Notes: a model not told the origin generated them from the sequence alone. A stretch of DNA of 64,000 bases from UBA4582 sp002389265 (GCA_943788825.1 CALSRT010000002.1:1-64000); one strand, 5' to 3'. Counted from the stretch's first letter, positions 17,517 to 26,064 are shown. Translations and numbers: made by a program.

Positions 17517-19505
17517 CTAAGCGCTAGCCTCAGGCGCAGACGCCAGCAGCTCATTAACTGACAACGCCAGATTGTAACGTTCCTTGGCAACCCGCTGCAT
17601 GCTCTCGGCGAACTGCGGATGATCCAGCAGTATTCGACTGAAGTCTCTTTTGCTCAGAACAAATAGGTCGCATAGTGTCTTGGCCCTGACATCAGCAGTT
17701 CGCGCCGTCGAAAGTAGCAGGCCGACTTCTCCGAAAAAGTTACCATCCTTGAGCTGGTTGACAACCTTGCCGGCGACGTCCAACACCTCAACCTCACCGC
17801 GACAGATGAAATACATTTCGGTAGTAATATCCCCACGCTGGAGAATCATCTCACCGGGAGCGGCAGTAGCTGGGCGTAAGGCCAGAATGACAGCATTCAG
17901 CAGCAATGGGTCTGCACCCTTAAACATGGGCGACTCCTCCAGCACATCAGGCGTAACCACCTCAAACCAACGCCGCCCGTCCCGTTCCAACAACTCGTAG
18001 GCCGACTTGGGTCCCCAAGAATTTCGTGAGTAGTTTGGAAATTCAGCTGCCGGCGTGGCTTCCCAGTGATCCAGCAATGGCTGGGCGATGCGCCAGGCGG
18101 CCTCAACCAAGTCACCACGGGAGAAAAGCGTCGCATCGCCGCGCGAGCAGGCATACAGCATCACCTCATAGCCCGTATAGCGCGAGGCCTTAAAGGCTTC
18201 ACCATAATTGAAACTCATATCAACACTTTGTAACTGCATCGTAGGACCCGGTGTTTTTGCCTGGAACAGTAATTCGATACCCTGAAAGGGCTGAATATGA
18301 AACACCAATCGATTTGAAGTGAGATGCTCAATCCCAGTGCCCTGAAACAGCTTCACTGGCGGTTTTTTAAATTCGATGACAATTTCCGTTCCCCGCTTCC
18401 AGAGCGCCTTGCCTGAACGCAGATAGATCGGAACCCCCTCCCAGCGCCAATTGTCAATTTGCAGTTTTGCTGCCGCGAAGGTCTCGGTTTTCGATTCAGG
18501 ATCAACGTCATCCTCCTCCCGATAGCCTGGCTTGCTGAACGCGCCCTGCTCGTCATAAGACGGACCATACTGACCGCGAACGACGTTCTCACGAACCTCA
18601 TCGTCCGTATAAATACGAACTGACTCCAGCAGCTTAGCTTTTTCATTACGAATAGAATCTGCTTCAAAAGATCCAGGCGGTTCCATACAAATATAAGATA
18701 ACATCTGAAACATGTGATTTTGCATCATGTCTCGAAGCACCCCAGATTGATCGTAGTAGCCGCCACGGCCCTGAACATCTACTGCCTCACACACATTAAA
18801 CTGGATATTGTCGATATGATGCTTATTCCATAATGGCTCGAACATGCCGTTCGAAAACCGAAAGGCCAACAAGTTCTGTACTGTCTCTTTACCCAAGTAA
18901 TGGTCTACTCGATAAATTTGCTCCTCTTTCCAGTATCGAAGTATTTCATCATTTAGATCCAGGGCTGATTGCAAATTCGTACCGAAAGGTTTCTCAACGA
19001 TAATACGCTTCCAACCACTACCTTCTTGAAATCCGGCTTTATACAGATTCTCACACAAGCCACCAAAAAATCTTGGCGCCATGGCGAAATAGAACAATAC
19101 ATTGCCACCTGCCTGGTACTTTTTATCCAGCGCATCAACGGTTTTTTTAAGATGCGTAAAACCCTCAACATCTATGTTAGCGCTCTCAAAATAGAAACGC
19201 TCTAGCAACTCATCACACGCATCTTCATCGAATTCGTTACGAGTATGGAAAGCTCGCAAACCCGTCTCCTCACTAGCCATTGATTCGCGAAACTGCTCGT
19301 TGCTGATATCGCTTCGACCGGTGCCTAGAACCGCGAATTTCGGCGACAACAAACCATCACAGGCCAGGTTATAAAGAGAGGGGACCAGCAACCGCTTAGT
19401 CAGGTCACCAGACGCGCCAAATATCACCATGACACAGGGCTCGCTGAGCGGGTTCAAGGGTTCTGCGCAGGCACTCAAAGATTCTGGATTTCGTGGGTCA
19501 GACAT
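17517..19505 (-). CDS. zwf: glucose-6-phosphate dehydrogenase with C-terminal cyclic-nucleotide-binding domain
   Basis: A 662-residue fusion. Residues 22-515 form a complete glucose-6-phosphate 1-dehydrogenase: NADP-binding GASGDLTKR (30-38), EKPFG (171-175), the active-site RVDHYLGKE (199-207, His202), and the helix with MMQNHMFQ (260-267) that includes the general-base region. It makes 6-phosphogluconolactone and NADPH. Residues 525-645 form a cyclic-nucleotide-binding domain with PGEMILQRGD (550-559) and the phosphate-binding cassette FGEVGLLLSTARTADV (591-606), retaining Glu593 and Arg602. Bacterial Zwf normally ends near 490 residues. There is no pgl or edd next to it, and 271 bases separate it from the next gene upstream. 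Cyclic-nucleotide control of activity is inferred, not shown. Confidence 0.9.
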   Translation of the reverse strand: MSDPRNPESLSACAEPLNPLSEPCVMVIFGASGDLTKRLLVPSLYNLACDGLLSPKFAVLGTGRSDISNEQFRESMASEETGLRAFHTRNEFDEDACDELLERFYFESANIDVEGFTHLKKTVDALDKKYQAGGNVLFYFAMAPRFFGGLCENLYKAGFQEGSGWKRIIVEKPFGTNLQSALDLNDEILRYWKEEQIYRVDHYLGKETVQNLLAFRFSNGMFEPLWNKHHIDNIQFNVCEAVDVQGRGGYYDQSGVLRDMMQNHMFQMLSYICMEPPGSFEADSIRNEKAKLLESVRIYTDDEVRENVVRGQYGPSYDEQGAFSKPGYREEDDVDPESKTETFAAAKLQIDNWRWEGVPIYLRSGKALWKRGTEIVIEFKKPPVKLFQGTGIEHLTSNRLVFHIQPFQGIELLFQAKTPGPTMQLQSVDMSFNYGEAFKASRYTGYEVMLYACSRGDATLFSRGDLVEAAWRIAQPLLDHWEATPAAEFPNYSRNSWGPKSAYELLERDGRRWFEVVTPDVLEESPMFKGADPLLLNAVILALRPATAAPGEMILQRGDITTEMYFICRGEVEVLDVAGKVVNQLKDGNFFGEVGLLLSTARTADVRAKTLCDLFVLSKRDFSRILLDHPQFAESMQRVAKERYNLALSVNELLASAPEASA

Positions 19506-19776
19506 TTATATACCTTTTGATGGATCTGAACTCGAGTGACGAAAGAGCTTGTGCCATCAAGCACACTCGAATAGCTAAATTGAATCGGCAGACTTCGATT
19601 GACGATAAAAATAAGACGCACATCTTTATACTGCCGACACGCGCCCTATTGATCTTATATAAGCTTACTAACGACCAACACACAGCTTTCACACCCCGAA
19701 TCAAAATTCCATTCGAGATTAGCCACGGACACAAGGTTTGAACACACCTAACTGCCGAACCCACGAGTGCTGGTGA

Positions 19777-20175
19777 TTACTCTGTTTTGGACTCCAAGGA
19801 TTTAGGCGCCAGCAAATAGGCGCAAACGACGAGCCAGACCGTGATCACAACCTCAACCGTGATGAACACTGTCGCAAAGTCTGCGCCATGAAATCCCCAG
19901 GCAACCAACCGCATAATGGCGGCAATACCGAGCATGCTGGCCGCAGCACTCAGCAAGATTGGATTTGATTTATAGGCCCCATAAAAAATGAAACTGGCGC
20001 TGCATAGAAAGAATGCCCCCAGGTCGCCGATTTGAGTACTCAGCGCCATGCCCTCCAGCAAGGGCATACCGAGACTTGCCGCTGTGCCCTCAGGGTTAGC
20101 AATAAAGCCGATCGCATTGTTTAACATGAGCAGACCAGGGATAGCCGCGACGATTTGCAGGACTTTTTGATTCAT
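19777..20175 (-). CDS. small membrane protein, four predicted transmembrane segments
   Basis: A 132-residue hydrophobic protein with four predicted helices (about 5-25, 45-65, 73-93, 100-122). The sequence GMPLLEGMALSTQIGDLGAFF links the first two. It is of the DUF4345-like type of small membrane proteins, but the assignment is tentative. ATG 20175 has AAGGA upstream. It lies 120 bases downstream of the redoxin gene on the same strand and could be cotranscribed with it. Confidence 0.65.
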   Translation of the reverse strand: MNQKVLQIVAAIPGLLMLNNAIGFIANPEGTAASLGMPLLEGMALSTQIGDLGAFFLCSASFIFYGAYKSNPILLSAAASMLGIAAIMRLVAWGFHGADFATVFITVEVVITVWLVVCAYLLAPKSLESKTE

Positions 20176-20295
20176 AATTTTTTCCTTAAATTATTTTAAA
20201 TGATCTATTTTTCCTGACCAGCGCGCCAGCAGCAAAGCCTCAGCCGCTTACGGCGTAGCTGTTCAGTCTGGCGCAGGAGGCGACGCTTGGGCCTT

Positions 20296-20784
20296 TTACT
20301 TTTGCCGCTGCGAATTCAAATATCTCAGCAATGTCAAGGTCTCTTCAGGCTCCATTCTGCCGATGGGCGAGTTGCTGTAGGTAGACATCATCACCTTGCC
20401 ACGTCGACTGAGAATAAACTCGCTGGGCTGGATGAAATTTCGGCTGTCGTCCCACCAGGCGCCCAGTCTATCAGCATCGGCGCGCGTGACACTATGGGCA
20501 ACCGGAAAACCTAGGGGCGCTGCCAGCGCCTGCGTATTCTCCATTGAGTCAACGCTCGCAGCGATGATGCGCGCACCTTGCTCTTCGAACGCTGCACGGC
20601 GCTCTTCATAGCCAGCTAACAGCCGGCAACAGTAGGGTCACCAATGACCACGATAGAATAGAACAATGGTAAATGGCGTTTCCAGGTCACCAGGAAGTTG
20701 GCATGCACCACCATCCATGAGCTGCAATTTCAGTTCTGGGAAAGGGTCGCCCGGCCCAAGCTTGTTGGATTTTTCGACACGCAT
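20296..20784 (-). CDS. redoxin/AhpC-TSA family protein with in-frame UGA (candidate selenoprotein)
   Basis: A 162-codon gene interrupted by one UGA (20640-20638). ATG 20784 has CAGGAG 7 bases upstream, giving translation from the normal N-terminus (residues 1-48, ending LFYRGHW). The UGA is codon 49 and is followed by PYCC, so the motif is U-P-Y-C where family members read C-P-Y-C. The frame then stays open to the stop at 20296, with family motifs AASVDS and IQPSEFILSRRGKV. A SECIS-like hairpin lies 10 bases after the UGA. The intact frame, strong start site and exact position of the UGA argue for selenocysteine rather than nonsense mutation. It would be a thiol/selenol redox enzyme in the cytoplasm. 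Confidence 0.75.
20611..20627 (-). promoter_or_regulatory. SECIS-like hairpin downstream of the redoxin UGA
   Basis: Read on the minus strand, gccggc (20627-20622) and gctggc (20616-20611) pair over 6 bp, with one G-U, around a tgtta loop (20621-20617). It begins 10 bases after the UGA and its apical loop is 16-20 bases after it. Bacterial SECIS elements have a hairpin at this distance with GU in the apical loop, as here. Flanking bases can extend the stem with a mismatch. The element lies within the coding frame. Confidence 0.55.
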
Positions 20785-21267
20785 CAAACAACTCCTGAAA
20801 CGTTAAAATTGTCTTAGTGTGAATTGATCGGTCAGCGCTTGCAAGTCACCTTCAGTGCAGTGACATCGGGCCCGTTGCTCGCCGTGGCAACAACAGTATT
20901 TTGGATTTTCCTAACACTGCGTCGCCAAGAGTGCAGACAGCCATGCATTAGTGAGGCACAGTCAGGTTTTTTTGCAGAGACCCATTCGACGGATTGTCTT
21001 TCGGTCAGTGACGCACAACAACAAACCGGTTGAAGGCTGATGTTAAACCGCGGTGTACCCGGCCCCTGGAGCGAAACAGCGAAAGCGGTTCTGGACTTGC
21101 GGCATGTAGCGTACCAGGCGGTAGAACAGCAGGGCGGACAACCGGGATATCTAATTTCATAGTGACAGCTATAGGGCAAAGAAGCCTCACGTTGTGGTAT
21201 TTACCCTAACATTTCCAGTAAGGATCGAAACGAAGATCCCTTCCGTGGTTAACCGATTAATTCACGA
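20785..21267. other. intergenic stretch with a possible gene remnant
   Basis: 483 bases between the redoxin gene and the DUF547 gene, both on the minus strand. Antisense open frames of 61-115 codons occur but carry no family pattern. The plus strand contains a short GST-like remnant, reported separately. Confidence 0.4.
21035..21160 (+). pseudogene. possible remnant of a GST-like protein
   Basis: A plus-strand frame without a start reads LMLNRGVPGPWSETAKAV and continues LDLRHVAYQAVEQQGGQPG before a stop. This matches in style the N-terminal thioredoxin-like segment of a group of glutathione S-transferase-like proteins in which VPGPWSEAAK is followed by a helix and a V-Q-GG pattern. Everything downstream is missing. 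The assignment rests on memory of the family pattern and is uncertain. Confidence 0.3.
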
Positions 21268-22116
21268 TTAATTAAACGATTGATTGAGACCCCAATCATA
21301 GCTAACAAACCGTATCTTCAAACCACCATCACTCAAGGCCTGAACCTGGTCTGAAGTCAAAGCAAGCGCGTCGCTGTAATGGCTGAGAAAGTCTTCCAGG
21401 CGGCTGTAACCCAACCAGCCTTGCTGAAAATCTTCACGGTACCATTTGAAAATGGATGAGACCTCGAGGCTATCGCCAACTACCCGGTTACGGCTCGGGT
21501 CCTGCAGGAATCGTCGAGTCTGATCCTCGAGCTGACTTTCAAGCCGAGCCTCATCATAAGCCTCCGCGCGTAGTGCCGGGCATCCGATACTCGCGCAATT
21601 CACCGCGAAGTGAATCCTCGGTTCCTGATAGCCATTGTCGCCACGAATCAGGTCGTGTTCGATATTATCCAGGGACCGGGTTTCTTCTAGCAGGGGAATG
21701 AACGATCGACTCCATGGCGAGCGAAAAAAGCTACCCAGGTCCTTAATAGATGTCAGATCCGGATAGGCTGTCAACACCAACTCCACCGTCCAGGCATTAT
21801 AGGCATTGATCAAAAACGCCAGCTGTGCCGGTTGGCTCAGCCGCGCAAACGCGTCTTTTTTAACCAGCGCCAGTGACTGCAGATAAGCTGACAACTTCGC
21901 GCGTTCAGCCAGCATACCACGATAGTCGACACTGGTACTTCGACCATCAGGCGTGTCAACGACATGGGCATGAAGCAGCTGATCCCAGGGGGCATGACTC
22001 ACACTGCTCACCGATTCGGCCTTGGCGGACAGCCCAAAGGTCAAGCCGACCATCACTATAAACAACCAGCTAATGCCTTGGTTCATAAACAGATAGTACG
22101 ATAATGGTAGCTTCAC
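21268..22116 (-). CDS. DUF547 domain-containing exported protein
   Basis: A 282-residue protein with a signal peptide (hydrophobic core about 16-30, cleavage near Ser-Ala-Lys-Ala). The DUF547 pattern is clear: LINAYNAWTVELVL (about 102-115), HFAVNCASIGCPALR (about 169-183, with paired Cys) and SSIFKWYREDF, ending with VSYDWGLNQ. The biochemical function of this family is not established; a papain-like or transglutaminase-type fold has been suggested. The start is GTG 22116, with AGGA 9 bases upstream. ATG 22086 is an alternative that still leaves a complete signal peptide. Confidence 0.85.
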   Translation of the reverse strand: MKLPLSYYLFMNQGISWLFIVMVGLTFGLSAKAESVSSVSHAPWDQLLHAHVVDTPDGRSTSVDYRGMLAERAKLSAYLQSLALVKKDAFARLSQPAQLAFLINAYNAWTVELVLTAYPDLTSIKDLGSFFRSPWSRSFIPLLEETRSLDNIEHDLIRGDNGYQEPRIHFAVNCASIGCPALRAEAYDEARLESQLEDQTRRFLQDPSRNRVVGDSLEVSSIFKWYREDFQQGWLGYSRLEDFLSHYSDALALTSDQVQALSDGGLKIRFVSYDWGLNQSFN

Positions 22117-22226
22117 GAAGGCGTTTTCCTGATGGGCGATTGGCTAGGGGATAGTACCGTATTTAGCAACAAATTGACGCTTAACCAGACAGCCAGCGGA
22201 TCATATCAAGCGCATTCCTGTTGCCA

Positions 22227-22664
22227 CTACTCATCCAACGAATAAGCTTGAAAGGCTACCGGTACCGTACCGCCTTGGCGGACAATTTGCCTAAATTGCT
22301 TGATATCCATTGCTCTTCGCGGTCTCAACCGCCGATCAGGAACGATGGCGCCGAGCCGCGGGGTCCGCCGAAACCGCACGCGACGCTCGCGCTTTTCGCG
22401 CTTTTCCTCGAAAGCCGGCAGGCCTTCATCGATGATTTCCTGAACATAGCTCTCACAACCCACTTCGGTCAGGCGTATCAAGTAGGCCATAGCCACTGAC
22501 TCGGACACATTATTCTTAATAACATGCTCTTTACCAGACATCAGTGCCCGCGCCCGTTGCTCGTCAATACGAAATAATTTGGCGAGTTGGTGGCAAGCCG
22601 TTGCCTCATCGACTTCGCCAGTCAAACCCCCACTATATATTACCCGGTAGCGTTGTTCGTCCAT
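22227..22664 (-). CDS. small basic protein with an N-terminal domain found in several gammaproteobacterial proteins
   Basis: A 145-residue cytoplasmic protein. Residues 1-78 follow a pattern I have seen at the N-terminus of diverse gammaproteobacterial membrane and zinc-ribbon proteins: YRVIYSGGLTGEVD, then a helix ending LAKLFRI, then ALMSGKEHVIKNNV and a YLIRLTEVGCESYV segment. Residues 85-115 are strongly basic (EKREKRERRVRFRR), possibly binding nucleic acid. No function is known. It is divided from the DoxX gene by 97 bases on the same strand. Confidence 0.65.
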   Translation of the reverse strand: MDEQRYRVIYSGGLTGEVDEATACHQLAKLFRIDEQRARALMSGKEHVIKNNVSESVAMAYLIRLTEVGCESYVQEIIDEGLPAFEEKREKRERRVRFRRTPRLGAIVPDRRLRPRRAMDIKQFRQIVRQGGTVPVAFQAYSLDE

Positions 22665-22761
22665 GTCACGCGGTTCACCTAAGTCCTTAAGGATCGCTCA
22701 AGATAATTAAACTTAGCCACGCGTACCAATTTCAAAAGCGAATTTCAGACCAACTGTCTCG

Positions 22762-23187
22762 TCAAGCAGATGTCTGGCTGACAGTCTCGTTTCGATCTAG
22801 GCTAAATCGGCCCGTGCCCAACGCACTAATCATCAGCAAGCCAGCGACGATACCCATATTTTTGAAGAAGTTCTGAGTCTCGTGGGCGCGCTCGGCCTCG
22901 ATAACATTCCAGAAATTATGCATATAGACGCTAATCACAATCGTCAGCAGTGCCAGCACCAAGGCAGCCCATTTGCCTTTAAAACCGACAATCAGTGCTG
23001 CTCCGGCACCAAGCTGGATGATGATGGTGATCACCAACAGGACCGGTATCAGGGGCACTTGATGGGCGGCCATGTACTCACTGGTGCCGGCAAAGTCATT
23101 CACTTTGCCCAAGCCCGGCAGAATGAAGTAAATGCCCATTAGGAATCGACCCAGCAGCAGACTCGTGTTCTCAATATATCCTGTCAT
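22762..23187 (-). CDS. DoxX family membrane protein
   Basis: A 141-residue membrane protein with four predicted transmembrane helices. The first helix carries the family pattern LLGRFLMGIYFILPGLGKVNDF. Then come EYMAAHQVP, two helices around ILLVITIIIQ and AALVLALLTIV, the conserved HNFWN stretch, and FFKNMGIVAGLLMI. DoxX-like proteins are often linked to redox or thiol stress, but their activity is poorly defined. ATG 23187 has GGAAG upstream. It lies downstream of the GST gene on the same strand, with a 12-bp tandem repeat between them. Confidence 0.85.
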   Translation of the reverse strand: MTGYIENTSLLLGRFLMGIYFILPGLGKVNDFAGTSEYMAAHQVPLIPVLLVITIIIQLGAGAALIVGFKGKWAALVLALLTIVISVYMHNFWNVIEAERAHETQNFFKNMGIVAGLLMISALGTGRFSLDRNETVSQTSA

Positions 23188-23201
23188 TATGCTTCCTTAT
23201 C

Positions 23202-23237
23202 ATTGGTGTGATCTTTGGTGTGATCTTTGGTGTGATC
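23202..23237. repeat. 12-bp tandem repeat, three copies
   Basis: The unit tttggtgtgatc occurs twice exactly (23214-23225, 23226-23237) and once with one change (attggtgtgatc, 23202-23213). A degenerate fourth copy (attagtgtgcgatc) follows. It lies between the GST gene stop and the DoxX start, so it sits in the DoxX leader. Confidence 0.85.
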
Positions 23238-23270
23238 ATTAGTGTGCGATCAGGGTCGATCGTTTGGTTT

Positions 23271-23891
23271 CTACAAGCAGGCTTGTACCGCTGGACGCGC
23301 TGACACCAGCGAGTGCCAACGCCACAAATGTTTCAACTCATTACTGGGCTTCAGCGCAACCATCCTGGTAGCGAAGTTCACCGCCGCCAACAACGAGATA
23401 TCCGCGACGCTGTATCGCTCGCCAGCAACGTAGACGTGCGCTGCAAACTCATCATCCAGACGTCCATAATAACGTTCAACATTCTTATCGCTTATCTCCT
23501 TAGCTAACGGATTCTGCGTGAAGCGGCCTAGTTTCGCGACGATGGGACCATTAACCCAGGACGTGCCAATCTGCGACCAGAGCTCAAGCTCGATCTGGCG
23601 ATTTCGCATTTCAATGAAACCCTGCTCAAAGGCATCATCACCGAATAAATTTGGCGCGGGGTACACCCCCTCGAGATAGCGGCAAATAGCCACCGACTCT
23701 GCTAAGCATCGACCGTCATCCAGCTCCAACACCGGAATTTTACCACTGGGGTTTTTTGCAAGAAACGCCGGCGTCTTATGCTCGCCCTTGGACATGTCAC
23801 AGGCTACCGTCTCATAGGCCACGCCTTTCTCGGCAAGGAAGACCTTTACCCGCCATGGATTAGGGGCACCAGCAGAGTCATAAAGTTTCAT
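23271..23891 (-). CDS. glutathione S-transferase family protein
   Basis: A 206-residue GST. The N-terminal thioredoxin-like domain starts MKLYDSAGAPNPWRVKVFLA, with the glutathione-site region around Ser6 to Asn10, the cis-Pro in GKIPVLELDDG and the SVAICRYLE helix (about 66-74). The C-terminal helical domain follows from about 85. ATG 23891 is chosen over an in-frame TTG at 23912 because the family normally begins here and GGGA lies about 8 bases upstream. It is probably a detoxifying or redox enzyme, and the substrate is unknown. Confidence 0.9.
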   Translation of the reverse strand: MKLYDSAGAPNPWRVKVFLAEKGVAYETVACDMSKGEHKTPAFLAKNPSGKIPVLELDDGRCLAESVAICRYLEGVYPAPNLFGDDAFEQGFIEMRNRQIELELWSQIGTSWVNGPIVAKLGRFTQNPLAKEISDKNVERYYGRLDDEFAAHVYVAGERYSVADISLLAAVNFATRMVALKPSNELKHLWRWHSLVSARPAVQACL

Positions 23892-24193
23892 CGCATTTCC
23901 CAGATTGATCAATGGTTAGCATTGCCGAGTCAGACACTCGTGGCGCCACTACCGCCTGCTTTTGAGCGCCTAACCTGCAGAGGACTAAAACATTTTTTAA
24001 TACCTCGAGCAATGGCATCCGTCAAATGGGGCAGCGCCCAAAATATCAAAGTAGCATCGAGTCAGCGCAATATTATCTAAGACTAGCTTCAGCTTCACGC
24101 CGAAGCAGCAGGTGCGGGTTTGGGCCAGAGACTCGATCAGAGTAAACTAACATCAAAGCTTGCTGTCATTAATGACGTTAACGGACTTTTTCT
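23892..24193. other. divergent promoter region
   Basis: 302 bases between the GST gene (minus) and the membrane esterase gene (plus). The only striking element is the 12-bp palindrome at 24165-24176, close to the esterase start. Confidence 0.4.
24165..24176. promoter_or_regulatory. perfect 12-bp palindrome, operator candidate
   Basis: The sequence gtcattaatgac is fully self-complementary and ends 17 bases before the esterase start codon. It is an operator-like site by symmetry and position only. No cognate regulator gene lies nearby. Confidence 0.3.
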
Positions 24194-25435
24194 ATGACAA
24201 TCTTATTTTTCTTGTTCGCGATCTTCATTGGCGTACTTGCCTTCAATCTGTTTCGGCCAGTCTATCGTCATTCTGGCCTGAGTGTCGCGAGCTTCATAGC
24301 TGGCTGGTTAATCGGCGAACTGGCATTGCATCATATCGCCTGGCAGGTGACGTTGGTGCTGCTGTTTGCCTGGAGTGGCGCAATCAACGGTTTTATCGGC
24401 GCTACGGGGCTGGCTATTTGTATCGCCAGCTGGCTTAGCATGGGCTGGTTTTATCAACGCGGTGATCGCGCCAAAGAGGCGATGCAAACCGCCTTGACCG
24501 CAGGACTTGGCAGCGACTATGAAAAACAGATTGATGATGGGCTACGTGCCCATTTTCCGCTCGAGGTGGATACTGACAAAATCATAAATCCATTACACAA
24601 TCTAAACCCAAGCGTTGAGGTCATCAAAAACATCGCTTTTGGTTCACATGGCCAGAAACTGGACGTCTACCGACCCCGCCGCGCTCTGCAAAACAGACCT
24701 GTTCTGCTGCAGATTCACGGTGGTGCCTGGACCGAAAAAATGGGTAGCAAAAACGAGCAGGCGATCCCGCTCATGAGTCATATGGCCATGCGCGACTGGA
24801 TCTGCGTCAGCATCGACTATCGACTCAGCCCCAAGGCAACTTTTCCAGAACACATTATCGACTGTAAGGAAGGACTGGCCTGGGTCAAGGCGCAGATCAA
24901 AGACTACGGCGGCAACCCCGATTTTATCATTCTCACTGGTGGCTCCGCCGGCGGACATCTCAGCGCTCTGCTCGGTTTAACGCCGAATGATCCAGTATTT
25001 CAGCCAGGGTTTGAGGACATCGATACGCGAGTTCAAGGTGTCGTACCCTTCTACGGCGTTTACGACCTGACCGATGAATACCAGCTGCAACACAATGCCA
25101 GCCAACGTAAGCTGTTTGAAGAATCGGTTCTGAAGCTTTCTCTAGAGGCCAATCTCGCGCAGTACCAGGCGGTCTCCCCCTTATCGCGCATCAACGCTGA
25201 CGCGCCCCCATTTCTCATTATTCATGGCGACAAGGATTCGCTGGTGCCGGTGGCCTATGCCCGACTATTCGCCGGTAAATTACGAGAGGTATCAAAGCAA
25301 CCGGTGGCCTACGCCGAGATTGCCGATGCCCAGCACGCTTTTGATATGTTTCCATCCTTGCGCAGTGAACACGTCAAACAGGGGGTCGAACGCTTTCTGG
25401 CTTATCTATATAGCCAGTATCTCAAACAGCCATAA
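24194..25435 (+). CDS. membrane-anchored alpha/beta hydrolase, BD-FAE/HSL-like esterase
   Basis: A 413-residue hydrolase. The N-terminus carries three predicted transmembrane helices (about 2-18, 30-46 and 50-82). The catalytic domain (about 140-410) has an HSL-type oxyanion motif IHGGAW (174-179), nucleophile Ser251 in GGSAGGH, Asp348 in HGDKDSLVP, and His381 in AQHAFD. It is anchored with the catalytic part probably in the cytoplasm. The substrate is unknown, likely a lipid or carboxyl ester. ATG 24194 has a weak ribosome binding site (CGGA). It is convergent with the NUDIX gene. Confidence 0.85.
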   Translation: MTILFFLFAIFIGVLAFNLFRPVYRHSGLSVASFIAGWLIGELALHHIAWQVTLVLLFAWSGAINGFIGATGLAICIASWLSMGWFYQRGDRAKEAMQTALTAGLGSDYEKQIDDGLRAHFPLEVDTDKIINPLHNLNPSVEVIKNIAFGSHGQKLDVYRPRRALQNRPVLLQIHGGAWTEKMGSKNEQAIPLMSHMAMRDWICVSIDYRLSPKATFPEHIIDCKEGLAWVKAQIKDYGGNPDFIILTGGSAGGHLSALLGLTPNDPVFQPGFEDIDTRVQGVVPFYGVYDLTDEYQLQHNASQRKLFEESVLKLSLEANLAQYQAVSPLSRINADAPPFLIIHGDKDSLVPVAYARLFAGKLREVSKQPVAYAEIADAQHAFDMFPSLRSEHVKQGVERFLAYLYSQYLKQP

Positions 25436-25449
25436 GCTGGACGACACCC

Positions 25450-26064
25450 CTAACCTTCAAGCCCTCGCGGCTTGAAGGTGGGATCCAGCAAGCCAAAGAA
25501 GTGATCCAGCATCCGCAGGGTCAAACCCCAGACAACCTCATTTCCCACCTGGTAACCAGTGAATGCCTGGGATCGATTACCCACAATACTCTGGCGCTGG
25601 GTGAGAGAATCGCCCGTATGCATGTCTCGCAAGGACCCCCAAAGAATATCCGCCACTTCATAATTCGGCGTCATCACAACATCCGGATTTTCCAAGATGT
25701 AAACCACCGGCGTGACTACCATATCAATATTTCGACCCCGTGGATTCGCTCGCACCTGATCAAGTTGACCGAGATAGCGCCCATGCTGCGTCAGGTCGAG
25801 ACCGATCTCTTCCCACGTCTCACGCTCCGCAGTGGCCCGCAGCGAGGCATCACTCGACTCACGGTGACCGCCAGGAAAGGCCATATGTCCAGACCAAGGG
25901 TCGCCATCCTTGCTGGCCCGCAGAATAAACAACATCTCTGGCTGCGGACCTGGCCGTAAAATAGCGGCAACTGCCGCTTCACGAGTGCCGGGCACAATTT
26001 CCTGCAACAGAGGTTGATGCTGGTCAAGCCGATCGATAATGGAATCTATTTTCAAAATGCTCAT
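25450..26064 (-). CDS. NUDIX hydrolase, CoA-pyrophosphatase-like
   Basis: A 204-residue NUDIX protein resembling the NudL/CoA diphosphatase group: LFILRASKDGDPWSGHMAFPGG precedes the NUDIX box (66-89). The box reads G-x5-D-x7-REtWEEiGL, with Asp72 in place of the usual Glu. The metal-binding Glu82, Glu85 and Glu86 are present. The likely reaction is hydrolysis of CoA or another nucleoside diphosphate derivative. The start is set at ATG 26064, where family members begin; the frame continues upstream to 26295 but overlaps the divergent protease gene. The C-terminus lies inside a 25-bp hairpin. Confidence 0.8.
   Translation of the reverse strand: MSILKIDSIIDRLDQHQPLLQEIVPGTREAAVAAILRPGPQPEMLFILRASKDGDPWSGHMAFPGGHRESSDASLRATAERETWEEIGLDLTQHGRYLGQLDQVRANPRGRNIDMVVTPVVYILENPDVVMTPNYEVADILWGSLRDMHTGDSLTQRQSIVGNRSQAFTGYQVGNEVVWGLTLRMLDHFFGLLDPTFKPRGLEG
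25454..25478. terminator. perfect hairpin between convergent genes, possible bidirectional terminator
   Basis: The arms ccttcaagcc (25454-25463) and ggcttgaagg (25469-25478) pair over 10 bp around ctcgc. It overlaps the last codons of the NUDIX gene and lies 19 bases after the esterase stop. No T tract follows on either strand, so termination may be weak or Rho-assisted. Confidence 0.4.

Noticed and set aside
20832..21179. 115-codon Cys-rich minus-strand frame upstream of the redoxin gene
   Set aside because: No ribosome binding site or family pattern; the Cys richness comes from base composition, and the plus strand here carries a GST-like remnant.
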